Origin: an uncultured Sphingomonas sp.
GTDB lineage: Bacteria; Pseudomonadota; Alphaproteobacteria; Sphingomonadales; Sphingomonadaceae
Length of the DNA stretch: 64,000 bases
Direction of reading: 5' to 3'
NCBI RefSeq assembly: GCF_937871615.1
Contig: NZ_CALMPA010000023.1
Location: forward strand, 161,699 to 225,698
Part shown: one piece after another, positions 1 through 9,845 of the stretch
Layout: each line of letters opens with the position of its first letter
Numbering within the stretch: position 1 is the first letter of the stretch
Program-made: the position numbers and the translations under genes
The notes under the pieces: generated by a model
Seen by the model: the letters and a program-made list of their open reading frames with translations, nothing else
Database searches by the model: none
Told to the model about the DNA's origin: nothing

Positions 1-266
1 CGCACCTGCCGCACCGCATCCATCGCCATCGCCCCGCCGGGGCCTGCGGGCTTCATCTCATGCATCTCGGTGCGCACGGCGACATCGGTGGATACGTCGA
101 TCAGCGTCGCATCCGCCGGGCCGCCGTTCAGCGTGAAATAGCCAGCCGCCGGGCGACCGGGCACCGCCGCCAGCCGCACCCATGCGTCGGAAACCGAAAG
201 CTGCTTCTCCTGCGCGCACCCGGCAAGAGCCGCGGCGACGACGGCGAAAGTAGCGGCAATACGCAC
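1..266 (-). CDS. PCu(A)C copper-chaperone lipoprotein, 5' part only
   Basis: Reading the minus strand from a GTG at 264-266 gives an open frame that runs off the window start after about 88 residues. It begins with a short hydrophobic signal ending in a lipobox-like LAGC, so the product is probably a periplasmic lipoprotein. The mature part has the PCu(A)C (DUF461) pattern: SDAWVRL, then PGRPAAGYF, then a His/Met-rich EMHEM followed by GAMAM, where Cu(I) ligands lie in the family. Such proteins deliver copper to periplasmic or cytochrome oxidase sites. A GGGAG ribosome site precedes the GTG. It is divergent from dnaK. The C-terminal part is not visible. Confidence 0.8.
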   Translation of the reverse strand, partial: MRIAATFAVVAAALAGCAQEKQLSVSDAWVRLAAVPGRPAAGYFTLNGGPADATLIDVSTDVAVRTEMHEMKPAGPGGAMAMDAVRQV

Positions 267-318
267 GGCGCGTTTCTCCCGTAACGGAACAGCAAGTGAG
301 AGCTAGCGCGCAGACCTT

Positions 319-346
319 CTTGCGGCAAGGCGCACGACACCTATAT
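319..346 (+). promoter_or_regulatory. Heat-shock (RpoH/sigma-32) promoter of dnaK
   Basis: CTTG at 319-322 and CCTATAT at 340-346 are separated by exactly 17 bases. This matches the alphaproteobacterial RpoH consensus (CTTG, 17-18 nt, CYTATNT). It points at dnaK, whose ATG is 80 bases downstream. No CIRCE-like inverted repeat was seen in the leader. Confidence 0.75.
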
Positions 347-425
347 CGCGCCGGTCAACACCGTTTGCGCGTCGCCGCTTCACGGGACGCGGACGTAATT
401 AAATGTAGGGGCTAGAAGAGCACTC

Positions 426-2339
<1,914 letters not shown>

Positions 2340-2408
2340 GTGACGTGATCCGCGATCGTCGTGCCGGTCTTGGCCGGCATTTCAGGCAGCATCCCGTGTC
2401 GCCAGAAG

Positions 2409-2426
2409 CCCCGGCATCCGCCGGGG
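2409..2426. repeat. Short GC-rich palindrome between dnaK and dnaJ
   Basis: CCCCGGC, four bases, then GCCGGGG forms a 7-bp perfect hairpin. It resembles the short interspersed palindromes common in intergenic DNA of sphingomonads. It lacks a T tract, so an intrinsic terminator is unlikely. Confidence 0.4.
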
Positions 2427-2460
2427 CGACGGTCGCCGGAACACTCGGCGGGGGCCGTGA

Positions 2461-3585
2461 ATGACCGAAATCGACTATTATGAGTTGCTGGAGGTCGAGC
2501 GCGGCGCCGATTCCGCAACGATAAAATCGGCCTATCGCAAGCTCGCGATGAAGCACCATCCCGACAAGAATGGCGGGTGCAAGGAAAACGAGGCGAAGTT
2601 CAAGGCGGTCAACGAAGCCTATGACTGCCTGAAAGACCCGCAGAAGCGCGCGGCCTATGATCGCTTCGGTCATGCCGCGTATCGGAACGGCGGCGGTGGC
2701 GGCGGCGGCGCGGGTCCGCAGGATTTCGCGGGCTTTTCCGACATTTTCGAAAGCGTGTTCGGCGAATTCATGGGCGGTGGCCGTGGTGGCCGCGCGCAGC
2801 CGCAACGTGGCGCCGATCTGCGTTACGACATGGAGATCACGCTGGAGGAAGCCTATCACGGCAAATCCACCGAGATAACGGTCGATGTCACCGCGGCCTG
2901 CGAGAGCTGTCACGGTTCCGGTGCGAAGCCCGGCACGCACGCGCACACCTGTTCCACCTGCGCGGGCCATGGCAAGGTCCGCGCGCAGCAGGGCTTTTTC
3001 GTGGTCGAGCGCGCGTGCCCGGTGTGCAGCGGCTCGGGCCAGGTGATCGACGATCCATGCCGCGATTGCCGCGGCGACGGGCGCGTCGAGCGGACGAAAA
3101 CGCTCAGCGTCAATATCCCCGCCGGCGTCGATGAGGGCACGCGCGTCCGCATGTCCGGCGAGGGTGAGGCTGGTCCACGCGGCGCTGCCGCCGGCGATCT
3201 CTACATCTTCCTCCACCTCAAACGCCACCCGATCTTCGAGCGCGAGGGCACCACCCTGTTCGCGCGCGCGCCGATCAGCTTCACCACCGCGACGCTTGGC
3301 GGCCTGTTGTCCATCCCCGGCCTCGACGGCCGAACCCATGAGGTGAAAATTCCGGCCGGCATCCAGTCCGGCAAGCAATTGCGCCAGCGCGGCGCGGGAA
3401 TGCCGGTGCTGCAGGGGCGCGGCCACGGCGATCTCGTGATCCAGATCGACGTGGAGACCCCTACCCGGCTATCCACACGCCAGCGCGAACTGCTAGAGAT
3501 GTTCCGGGAAACCGAAACCGGAGAGGAATGCCCCGCGACACAGGGTTTCTTTGCCCGGCTCAGGAATGCCTTTGCGGGGGATTGA
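2461..3585 (+). CDS. dnaJ: Co-chaperone DnaJ (Hsp40, class A)
   Basis: This 374-residue class A J-protein stimulates DnaK ATPase activity and delivers substrates. The J domain carries the HPD triad at residues 33-35. A Gly/Phe-rich linker (about 75-110) follows, then a zinc domain with four CxxCxGxG repeats ([32 protein letters not shown]), then the C-terminal substrate-binding domains. It is slightly unusual in having [10 protein letters not shown] after the HPD helix rather than the more common charged sequence. It lies downstream of dnaK on the same strand and is probably co-transcribed with it. Confidence 0.97.
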   Translation: MTEIDYYELLEVERGADSATIKSAYRKLAMKHHPDKNGGCKENEAKFKAVNEAYDCLKDPQKRAAYDRFGHAAYRNGGGGGGGAGPQDFAGFSDIFESVFGEFMGGGRGGRAQPQRGADLRYDMEITLEEAYHGKSTEITVDVTAACESCHGSGAKPGTHAHTCSTCAGHGKVRAQQGFFVVERACPVCSGSGQVIDDPCRDCRGDGRVERTKTLSVNIPAGVDEGTRVRMSGEGEAGPRGAAAGDLYIFLHLKRHPIFEREGTTLFARAPISFTTATLGGLLSIPGLDGRTHEVKIPAGIQSGKQLRQRGAGMPVLQGRGHGDLVIQIDVETPTRLSTRQRELLEMFRETETGEECPATQGFFARLRNAFAGD

Positions 3586-3602
3586 CGAGTAGGAGCTGCA
3601 CC

Positions 3603-3977
3603 ATGCGAATCCTGTTACCAGCCGCCATCGCGATCGCCGCGCTCGCCGCCCCCGGCGCCGCGCGCGAGCGCAACGAGGTTCCCGTCGCGACACCGGATGG
3701 CAAGCCGCAAAGCTGCGTGCCGATCATGAGCCTTCGGGAAAGCCTTGTGCGCAACGACAAGGTGATTGATTTCCACATTTCGGGCGATCGCTATTATCGC
3801 GTCACGCTACCGCAATCCTGCTCCGGGCTGGGCTCTGAACGGCGCTTCACTTATTCCACCTCGCTCAGTCAATTGTGCTCCACCGATATCATTACGGTGC
3901 TTTACCAAAGCCCGCCGATGCGTGGCGCAAGCTGCGGTCTGGGGCAATTTCAGCCGGTAAAGATCGCAAAGCGATGA
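3603..3977 (+). CDS. Small exported protein of unknown function
   Basis: This 124-residue product starts at ATG 3603, 9 bases after an AGGAGC ribosome site; an in-frame ATG at 3528 overlaps dnaJ and is less likely. An N-terminal hydrophobic stretch ends near APGAARE, consistent with a Sec signal and periplasmic location. The mature part has several cysteines (SCVP, SCSG, LCST, SCGL) that could form disulphides. The pattern resembles small sphingomonad proteins of unknown function found beside housekeeping genes; no function is assigned. Confidence 0.75.
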   Translation: MRILLPAAIAIAALAAPGAARERNEVPVATPDGKPQSCVPIMSLRESLVRNDKVIDFHISGDRYYRVTLPQSCSGLGSERRFTYSTSLSQLCSTDIITVLYQSPPMRGASCGLGQFQPVKIAKR

Positions 3978-4023
3978 AGCCTCTGGCGTTCGGTCAAAGC
4001 GCCTGCTAGGCGCCCCAGACCAC

Positions 4024-4066
<43 letters not shown>

Positions 4067-4134
4067 AGGCTAAGTCAAGCGCGCTGTGGGCGATGGTAGA
4101 AAAGATCGAGGAAAACCAAGCGATTGGGGAAACT

Positions 4135-4198
4135 CGAAGGAAGCAGAGAAACTGCTTCCGTGGTCACGGAAGCGCCGCGGAAGCAAACTGAAGGAAGC
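4135..4198. repeat. GGAAGC repeat cluster with a 20-bp palindrome next to the attachment site
   Basis: GGAAGC occurs four times in direct orientation (about 4139, 4168, 4179 and 4193). An inverted copy forms a dyad: GCTTCCGTG at 4154-4162, two bases, then CACGGAAGC at 4165-4173. The cluster lies between the broken tRNA half and the intact tRNA, where integrase arm-type or excisionase sites are expected. That role is inferred from position only. Confidence 0.45.
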
Positions 4199-4314
4199 TG
4201 TAGAGTACGAACGACCACAATCGGCAGTGCCTCGGGCTCGCACCGTTTGCGATCGTTTGAAAGTTGGAATCGAGATTGACCCTGGTCGTCCTCGGACACT
4301 ATCTGAAGATCAAT

Positions 4315-4391
4315 GCACCCATAGCTCAGCTGGATAGAGCGCTACCCTCCGAAGGTAGAGGTCTCAGGTTCGAATCCTGATGGGTGCGCCA
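4315..4391 (+). tRNA. tRNA-Arg (anticodon CCG), complete
   Basis: This 77-nt gene folds perfectly. The acceptor strands are GCACCCA and TGGGTGC. The D stem is GCTC/GAGC. The anticodon stem CTACC/GGTAG holds loop CTCCGAA (anticodon at 4349-4351). The T stem TCAGG/CCTGA holds loop TTCGAAT. G and an encoded CCA follow. It decodes CGG. Its 5' half differs from the broken copy at 4024, so it is a separate, intact gene, probably brought in with or rebuilt by the mobile element, preserving tRNA function. Confidence 0.95.
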
Positions 4392-4722
4392 CCCTCCTTG
4401 AATGTTGGCTAGTCTAGCGGGTAAGAGCGTTGGCTCCCCCCACACGGAATCTCCCCTCTTTTACGAGCAGAGCTTGTGTTTGATCGTGGCGCGAAGCCCG
4501 ATGACCAAGCATCAATTTCGTACGCCACATCAAGATCGGCTCGAGCTGTTAGTCCTCTCAGCCCGGTAACAACAGCGTCCCCTGGCCAGCCACTCGTCTG
4601 AAATACATATACAAACTTCGGGCAGACTCGTGAGCTGCCCTCTCATCGCGAAGATCATCACGAAGGCAAGATCGTCGCAGATCGCGCGGTGATCGGCTAT
4701 GGAGTTCGACTGAAGCCTATGT
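4392..4722. other. 331-bp stretch without a recognisable gene
   Basis: No open frame with a plausible ribosome site or recognisable product is seen between the intact tRNA and the first island gene. It probably holds the island end and the promoter of the gene starting at about 4723. Confidence 0.5.
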
Positions 4723-5865
4723 TTGCGAGAGCTTGGATTGGCCCTCATCGAACCAAAGATCATTGCTCCCGACAGCTCGCATTGGGCGAAGTGGCTCGAC
4801 GCGGCCTCAGCGAAGGACAGCGATCGGCGTCAGAGGGCGCGTGCGCTGCATGAGCGGTTGATGGGGCTGGGTCGTATCCCACTCTTGTCCTGGCATCATC
4901 TTGAGGAACTGCTGGGCGGCGAGGATGACGACGCCGCCCGCGCGCGGGTCGCCTTTCTCCAGGACCTACCCATGCTGGCCTATATTCGGCTACCCAAGGA
5001 TGAGGTCGGGCTCGGGTCGATTGCGCAGGTGCTGGCGGCCGAAGCGATCGCAGCCACCGAAGGACATGGCGATCTCATTTCAATCCGCGACCGCGCCCGC
5101 GAGCTGTTGCTGAAGACGGGATCGGGCACGCAGGCAATCGGCGAAGAGACCTGGATGTGGGAGGTGGTGCGGCCGATGCTGCGGTCCCGCAAGGGCAAGA
5201 CCGACATGATCGCGGCACTCAGTCCGTTGCGGACGTTCGACGAAAACCGGACGATCGGCGAGTTGGCCAAGTCGGCGATCAATCCGCCCGGCCAGATGCG
5301 CGCGCAGCTCAATCGGATTCACGCGAAGGCGCTGCAGGAGGCAACGCAGAGCACTGGCGGCGATGCCGCGCGTGCACGTGTCATGGCCGATGACTTCGTA
5401 GCGCAGGTCGTCGCCATGATGCCTCCGCCGGGCACAACGGTACGTGAACTGCTGGTATCGACGCTCGTCGGCCAGGGCCTGGACGAGGACGAGGTCCGGG
5501 ACGAATATGTCCTCGCCGATCTTAGTCGGCTGGCGCTATTCAGAAGCCAGCTTCGGGTGGTGGCGTCGGATACAGGACGGTCGTTCGAGGCGCTCAAGAA
5601 GGTGCCGATGGATGTGCTGCCCAGCCGGATCATCGGCGAGGCGCTCCGGACGCATGGTCAACCGAGGCCGCTCCGCCCCGGGAGCGACCTCAACGATGGC
5701 TATCTTGGGGTCCTCGCCGCCTATTGCGCGGTCCTGTATGTCGACAAGCGCACCGCCGAGGACTTCTCGCGCGCGCAGCGCAAGGAACCCCGGCTGAAGG
5801 GGTTAGTCGGTGAGATCAGCAAGGCCGCGGACTTCGAGGCGCTGCTAGGGCCTATTCCATGCTGA
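4723..5865 (+). CDS. PIN-like nuclease-type protein, function unknown
   Basis: This protein is about 380 residues. The frame opens with a TTG at 4723 or, slightly later, 4738; no ATG is suitably placed. The N-terminus has an acidic motif in a hydrophobic strand (IIAPDSSHW), followed by LEELLG. A C-terminal block reads SDLNDGYLG and then VLYVDKRT. This spacing of a first Asp, a Glu and two late Asp residues is what PIN-fold RNases show, so a PIN-like RNase is the best reading. It is not a standard short VapC: the middle 200 residues are helical and unassigned. It overlaps the next gene by 7 bases, so the two are translationally coupled. Confidence 0.6.
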   Translation: MRELGLALIEPKIIAPDSSHWAKWLDAASAKDSDRRQRARALHERLMGLGRIPLLSWHHLEELLGGEDDDAARARVAFLQDLPMLAYIRLPKDEVGLGSIAQVLAAEAIAATEGHGDLISIRDRARELLLKTGSGTQAIGEETWMWEVVRPMLRSRKGKTDMIAALSPLRTFDENRTIGELAKSAINPPGQMRAQLNRIHAKALQEATQSTGGDAARARVMADDFVAQVVAMMPPPGTTVRELLVSTLVGQGLDEDEVRDEYVLADLSRLALFRSQLRVVASDTGRSFEALKKVPMDVLPSRIIGEALRTHGQPRPLRPGSDLNDGYLGVLAAYCAVLYVDKRTAEDFSRAQRKEPRLKGLVGEISKAADFEALLGPIPC

Positions 5866-6869
5866 TCGCACTCAGGGGCGACGACCGGGCGCGGATCGAA
5901 GCGGCGCAGGCAGCCAAGGGGCCAGCCTATGCCTGCCCAGGCTGCGGCGAGCCGGTGACGCTAGCGAAGGGGCGCATCCGCCGGCCCTATTTCGGGCATC
6001 GGCCGGGGGCGGTCTGCAGCTATGCCGCGCTTGAAACCTGGGAGCATCAGCAGGCCAAGGAGGACTTTGCCGCCGCTTATCGCGCGCGCAGCCTATCGTG
6101 CGATGTCGAGGTAGAGGTGCTGTCGGTCGACGGCGATCGGCGCGCCGACGTGCTGTTGCATGCGCCGGGCGAGGCCTATCGCGTGGCGCTCGAGGTGCAG
6201 CATAGCACGCTCGACTATGCCACCCTGGAGCGACGCACCGGCGCCTACTTGGCCGCAGGTGTTGCGGTCATCTGGGTGCCAATCCTCATCCGGAAGCGTC
6301 TCGGCGAAACGAACCGGATCGCAGGGACCGAAATATTCTATGTGAGCCATTATTCGGCGCCTCCCTGGCAGCTCTGGGTCCATGACCTCCAGGGACAGCT
6401 ATGGTTCTATGACCCGGTGACCCGCGGAGTTTGGCGCGGGATGCTCGACAATTGTATGCTCTACCGGAATCCGACGTCCTGGTTCGCAGACGGCGACGAA
6501 CATAGCGCCGGCGGACATTGGTATGCGTCGGAGCGTTGGAGCAGCCTCTTCCTCCAGGGGCCATTCAGCCTCTCTCAACTCCGGGCGCGCCGCGTGAAGT
6601 GGGCCCCTCGCAAGCGGCGCAGCTATTCCCTTCCCGGCGGGATCGGCGCCGACTTCGTGCTAGCCGACGAGCCTGCGGACTATACTATGCCGGTGCGGAT
6701 CGCCGCTGCCGAGACCGAAACGGCACGCGGCTTTCACTATTATCGTGTAGAGCATCGAGTCGATAACGCTTGGGTCGGCGTATCTCTTGCAGAAATGCCC
6801 CTTCCAGACACCGTCCGGGAAATCGTGCCCAATGTCATGAGCTTGAAGGCTTTGCGAGCCGAAACATGA
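5859..6869 (+). CDS. CoiA-like nuclease (competence protein CoiA family)
   Basis: This 336-residue protein begins with an N-terminal zinc-binding module (C26, C29, H47, C53 in CPGCG...YFGHRPGAVC). A helical segment with W61, E62, H63 and K67 follows. Then comes a restriction-endonuclease-type core in which D97 (RRADVLL) and E112-x-Q114 (ALEVQHS) fit a PD-(D/E)xK variant. These are the landmarks of CoiA-like nucleases. In Firmicutes, CoiA is linked to competence; in islands such proteins recur as stand-alone nucleases. Its ATG overlaps the stop of the PIN-like gene, and its own stop overlaps the ATG of the following gene (ATGA), so the three genes form one coupled unit. Confidence 0.75.
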   Translation: MLIALRGDDRARIEAAQAAKGPAYACPGCGEPVTLAKGRIRRPYFGHRPGAVCSYAALETWEHQQAKEDFAAAYRARSLSCDVEVEVLSVDGDRRADVLLHAPGEAYRVALEVQHSTLDYATLERRTGAYLAAGVAVIWVPILIRKRLGETNRIAGTEIFYVSHYSAPPWQLWVHDLQGQLWFYDPVTRGVWRGMLDNCMLYRNPTSWFADGDEHSAGGHWYASERWSSLFLQGPFSLSQLRARRVKWAPRKRRSYSLPGGIGADFVLADEPADYTMPVRIAAAETETARGFHYYRVEHRVDNAWVGVSLAEMPLPDTVREIVPNVMSLKALRAET

Positions 6870-7591
6870 AAATAGCAGAACGAGCAATCGAAAAACTAGC
6901 GAACCAGATGCGCATTTATGCAGAGGAAAACGTAAGGTTCGACGCGCTGAAGAAAGTCGACCTCCAGGAAGCAATCGACAATCTGGACCGCAAATTTGAG
7001 GCCAAACTAGAAGCCTTTCACAGCCTCTACGACGTAGATAAAGCGGCCTTTGACTATTTTGAGCATGCTGATACGGCGGTAGTTTTGCTATTGCGAAACG
7101 CAATTCACCACAGAGATCATGAGTTGTTTTCGAGTTGGAATGCGACAATGGCCCAGGAAGGAGGTCCATTGAGGTTCTTGGGAGCCGAATTTCTGATAGC
7201 GAGCCACCATGTTGCTGGTGACGGACATGTGGGTAATCAACTTTACAAGGCAGAGGACTTCCTTTTACGGATCGACAGCGGGCTAAATTCACCCGCTCTC
7301 GAAAGCAAAATGAACGCGAAAAACCGGGTCAAAATTCTGGAGCAGTTGAGTACGGACCTCGGGTTCAACGAGTTGTTTGCCAAGGCAAGCGCCGAACGTT
7401 ATCCAACCGGGCAAATTTATTTGAACGTCATACCGATATTCATTTCTGCCGTTTGCAGAACATTCAAAAGCCTGAAAGCCAGAGGAGTAAACTTCGCCGG
7501 GTTCGATGCAAGAACATATGAGATGCACTTTACAGATGAATTGAAAGTCGACCTCTCGGTGCTTTCCTACAAAATGATTCGAATACGCTAG
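6866..7591 (+). CDS. Unknown protein with a HEPN-type RNxxxH motif
   Basis: This 241-residue product starts at ATG 6866, which overlaps the CoiA-like stop codon as ATGA. I do not recognise a named family. It is largely helical, with a charged N-terminal region. At residues 77-82 it reads RNAIHH inside a hydrophobic helix, fitting the R-[NDH]-x3-H catalytic motif of HEPN ribonucleases. The gene is clearly more AT-rich than its two upstream partners, which suggests a different origin or a recently assembled cassette. Operon placement implies it acts with the PIN-like and CoiA-like proteins. The HEPN assignment is inferred from one motif. Confidence 0.6.
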   Translation: MKIAERAIEKLANQMRIYAEENVRFDALKKVDLQEAIDNLDRKFEAKLEAFHSLYDVDKAAFDYFEHADTAVVLLLRNAIHHRDHELFSSWNATMAQEGGPLRFLGAEFLIASHHVAGDGHVGNQLYKAEDFLLRIDSGLNSPALESKMNAKNRVKILEQLSTDLGFNELFAKASAERYPTGQIYLNVIPIFISAVCRTFKSLKARGVNFAGFDARTYEMHFTDELKVDLSVLSYKMIRIR

Positions 7592-7859
7592 TCGCCCGCG
7601 ACGTTCACGGCACGGTATTGCTGTCGCAGAATGCCGACGATGAGATAGGCCCTTCGCACCCAGGAATACGAGTTCGGTGGCCGCTAAGGCGATCGAGGTC
7701 GCGCTATCCTGCGTCTGACCCATCCCTGCCGAAGCAGATCGGCCAGGAAGAGGTCCTAGTTCTCTAGCTGCGGCACCCTGATCGCCGCGCCGATCAAGGC
7801 GCACACGCATTGCTTTGCCGAGGGTCTCAATCCAAGGCCAACATTTTGACGCGGCCTAT

Positions 7860-8297
7860 TTAGGATTGGCTCCACCAAGATTTCAGTTTGGAAAGCAAGA
7901 GGGACGACGCTCCCGCCAATTCATCAAATACCCTCCTGATCCAGCTTGGCGGCTTTGGCACGTAGAGTTCCGCATCGCGACGATCGCGCGCTTGAACAGC
8001 TTGGATAATCTCCAGGGCCATTACAGGTGCCCATTGAACGCGGTTCGCGCTGATCCAATAATGGGAGCGGCAGGGAAAGCTCCAGTTCCCAATCGATGGT
8101 GTTAGGGACACCTTCGCCGCACGCTCTGTAATCCGCCATTTTGCCGGGTTAAGAGGCGTCACGACTTCGCGCTCACACCCGCAGCAACACAGATGTGATG
8201 CGGTCGCGTATCGCCGCGAAATATACAGGACGCCCGGTTCCAGTCGGTCCGGGATGAATTCGACGAATTCCGGCCTGAGGTGCGATGCGCCCGTCAT
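7860..8297 (-). CDS. DUF6527 protein of a ubiquitin-like operon
   Basis: This 145-residue product starts at ATG 8297, overlapping the TGA of the ThiF-like gene (ATGA). It follows the DUF6527 pattern: an FVEFIPDRLEPGVLYIS opening, a cysteine knuckle HLCCCGCE at about residues 37-44 (the family usually reads HxCPCGCG) likely to bind zinc, LTPSIGNWSFPCRSHYWI in the middle, and a hydrophobic, basic tail. DUF6527 proteins are regularly encoded beside ThiF/E1-like enzymes and multi-ubiquitin-domain proteins in bacteria. Their biochemical role is not established to my knowledge. It is the last gene of the three-gene operon. Confidence 0.8.
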   Translation of the reverse strand: MTGASHLRPEFVEFIPDRLEPGVLYISRRYATASHLCCCGCEREVVTPLNPAKWRITERAAKVSLTPSIGNWSFPCRSHYWISANRVQWAPVMALEIIQAVQARDRRDAELYVPKPPSWIRRVFDELAGASSLLLSKLKSWWSQS

Positions 8298-9466
8298 TCG
8301 GCACCTTCGTGCACAATCTCCCCGGACCCGATCGAATAGCCGGTATAAAAGTGACCGCGCGCCTCGCGATAGACCCCGAACAGCTGCTTCCACCGCATGA
8401 CGGCAAGCGAAGCGTTGAACGAGTTCAGCTCGGCGATCTGAATGTTCGTGGCGTATTCGTTGGCCCCGCCGTCATCATCGGCATAGGAGATGTGAGGCGC
8501 CGCTTCTTCGCGGGTTTCCGCCGTGCTGGTCGTCAGGCGCACGATGCCGCCGAGCTGCCCGTCATTGAGCAGTACGCCCATGCCGACGTCCACGAACGGG
8601 GTGCCGTTAGCCACCAGGCGATGAACGACGGCCCGCTTGACGGGTCCCCGGTCGAGGCAGACGAACACAAAGTCCAACCCGTCGAGCAGCGCGACATTCG
8701 CCTCGTCCAGGAAGACATCGTGCGCGACGATGCCCTTATGCATGTTCGAGTATAGAGCCGCGAAATAGGAAACTTTCTGCGGCTTGTTCTCAAGGTCTCC
8801 GAGCGACGGTGCTCCCGGCGCACGGAACGCGTTGTGCTGGGAGAAAACATCGCCGTCTATGATCCGGATTTCGGTCACCGCCGTCTTCGCGACAAGGTCC
8901 AGAATGTAAGCGCCCGTTCCGCCGAGTCCGGCGATGCCGATGCGCTGACCGGCGATCTTGCCGTTGACCGCCCCGATACCGGCGCGGCTCGTCGCCGTGT
9001 CGACATACCTGAAGACGCAAGTATCATCGTCCGCAGGAATGGCCGGATACGTGCGCGCACCCACGCTGTCGTCCAGCTTGTGGGCCTCGCCCGCAATGCG
9101 CGCGATGTAGCTCGTCATCTTGTGATGGTAGTCGCGGTAATCCGCCTTCGCCGAAAACGTATGCTCGGCCCGGACGCCGTCGCCAAAATCCTGGGCGACG
9201 GAGCTGTTCTGGATGGCGGTGATCTTGCTGCCATCACTGTGACACGGGTGCGCGCCGGTCCAGTAGGCGACATGATCCGTCGGCTTGACGGTCTTGTCAC
9301 CGGACAGCTCCAGCCGTGAAATCAGAACACCCAAACGAATGGTTGCCGACGAGTCGACATACGGAACGTCCCTGACGAGCAGGTAGCCGCCCCGTATGTC
9401 GAGGTCGTAACCCTCGTTCTGAAGCCGGAGAAGGTCCGGACTAAGAGCGATTGGTCGACGTGACAT
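8294..9466 (-). CDS. ThiF/E1-like adenylyltransferase of a ubiquitin-like operon
   Basis: This 390-residue protein has an N-terminal domain (about 1-150; EGYDLDI, YLLVRDVPYV, DHVAYWTGAHPC) of the type called DUF6791. A ThiF/MoeB/E1 adenylation fold follows: the nucleotide loop GLGGTG at 180-185 and the acidic motif IIDGDVFSQHN at 202-212, with a following Arg at 215. E1-like enzymes activate the C-terminus of a ubiquitin-like protein with ATP. Only three cysteines exist (C75, C150, C270), and none lies in the crossover segment at about 287-330, where the classical catalytic Cys sits. The start codon lies inside the Ubl gene (26-nt overlap), so translation is tightly coupled. Confidence 0.87.
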   Translation of the reverse strand: MSRRPIALSPDLLRLQNEGYDLDIRGGYLLVRDVPYVDSSATIRLGVLISRLELSGDKTVKPTDHVAYWTGAHPCHSDGSKITAIQNSSVAQDFGDGVRAEHTFSAKADYRDYHHKMTSYIARIAGEAHKLDDSVGARTYPAIPADDDTCVFRYVDTATSRAGIGAVNGKIAGQRIGIAGLGGTGAYILDLVAKTAVTEIRIIDGDVFSQHNAFRAPGAPSLGDLENKPQKVSYFAALYSNMHKGIVAHDVFLDEANVALLDGLDFVFVCLDRGPVKRAVVHRLVANGTPFVDVGMGVLLNDGQLGGIVRLTTSTAETREEAAPHISYADDDGGANEYATNIQIAELNSFNASLAVMRWKQLFGVYREARGHFYTGYSIGSGEIVHEGAE

Positions 9467-9710
9467 CGAATTCCATCCCTTCCTTGATCTTGACGGACTG
9501 GCCCTCGACGAGCGTACCCGCGGGCTTGTTGCCGTGGCCGCGTGTGTACTGGACCGTGTACTGGATGCCGTCGCCGGTCGGCGGGTTCTCGAAGGCCAGG
9601 GCGATGACCTCTTCGAAGGTCAGAACCTCCTTCTTCGGCAGCGTCTTCGGACGGCCATTGACGATAATGGTGACGGTCTTCGGCCGTTCTTCGGGGCTGG
9701 GAGCATTCAT
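9441..9710 (-). CDS. Ubiquitin-like protein (multi-ubiquitin domain family, one copy)
   Basis: This 89-residue protein has a short disordered N-terminus followed by one beta-grasp-like domain: strand TVTIIVNGRPKTL, a helix around FEEVIALAF, and GTLVEGQSVKIKEGMEFDV near the end. It matches the multi-ubiquitin domain family, whose members sit next to ThiF and DUF6527 genes, but has a single domain rather than a tandem array. The C-terminus is DVTSTNRS: there is no terminal Gly-Gly and no extra tail to be trimmed to one. It is the first gene of the operon, divergent from the XRE gene across a 135-bp regulatory interval. Confidence 0.85.
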   Translation of the reverse strand: MNAPSPEERPKTVTIIVNGRPKTLPKKEVLTFEEVIALAFENPPTGDGIQYTVQYTRGHGNKPAGTLVEGQSVKIKEGMEFDVTSTNRS

Positions 9711-9757
9711 GGGTTAGCCTTTCTGGCGGACAGCCGCCGGTAGGATGCTCGGTTACA

Positions 9758-9818
9758 ATTGCGATCTAGCAATCAATTTGATATTATGATCCTTAGAATG
9801 AAATTGCAAGTTCGCAAT
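9758..9818. promoter_or_regulatory. Two identical ATTGC-N6-GCAAT operator-like dyads
   Basis: ATTGC, six bases, GCAAT occurs at 9758-9773 and again at 9803-9818, each followed by CAATTT. The copies are 45 bp apart in the AT-rich interval between the divergent Ubl and XRE genes. Repeated dyads with equal half-site spacing between divergent transcripts are what a dimeric XRE repressor would bind. That the neighbouring XRE protein is the binder is inference. Confidence 0.65.
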
Positions 9819-9845
9819 CAATTTAATTTTCGCAACGGAGAGAGC

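Noticed and set aside
7592-7859. Short frames downstream of the HEPN-motif gene
   Set aside because: No ribosome site or protein-like product; probably the convergent 3' regions of two operons.
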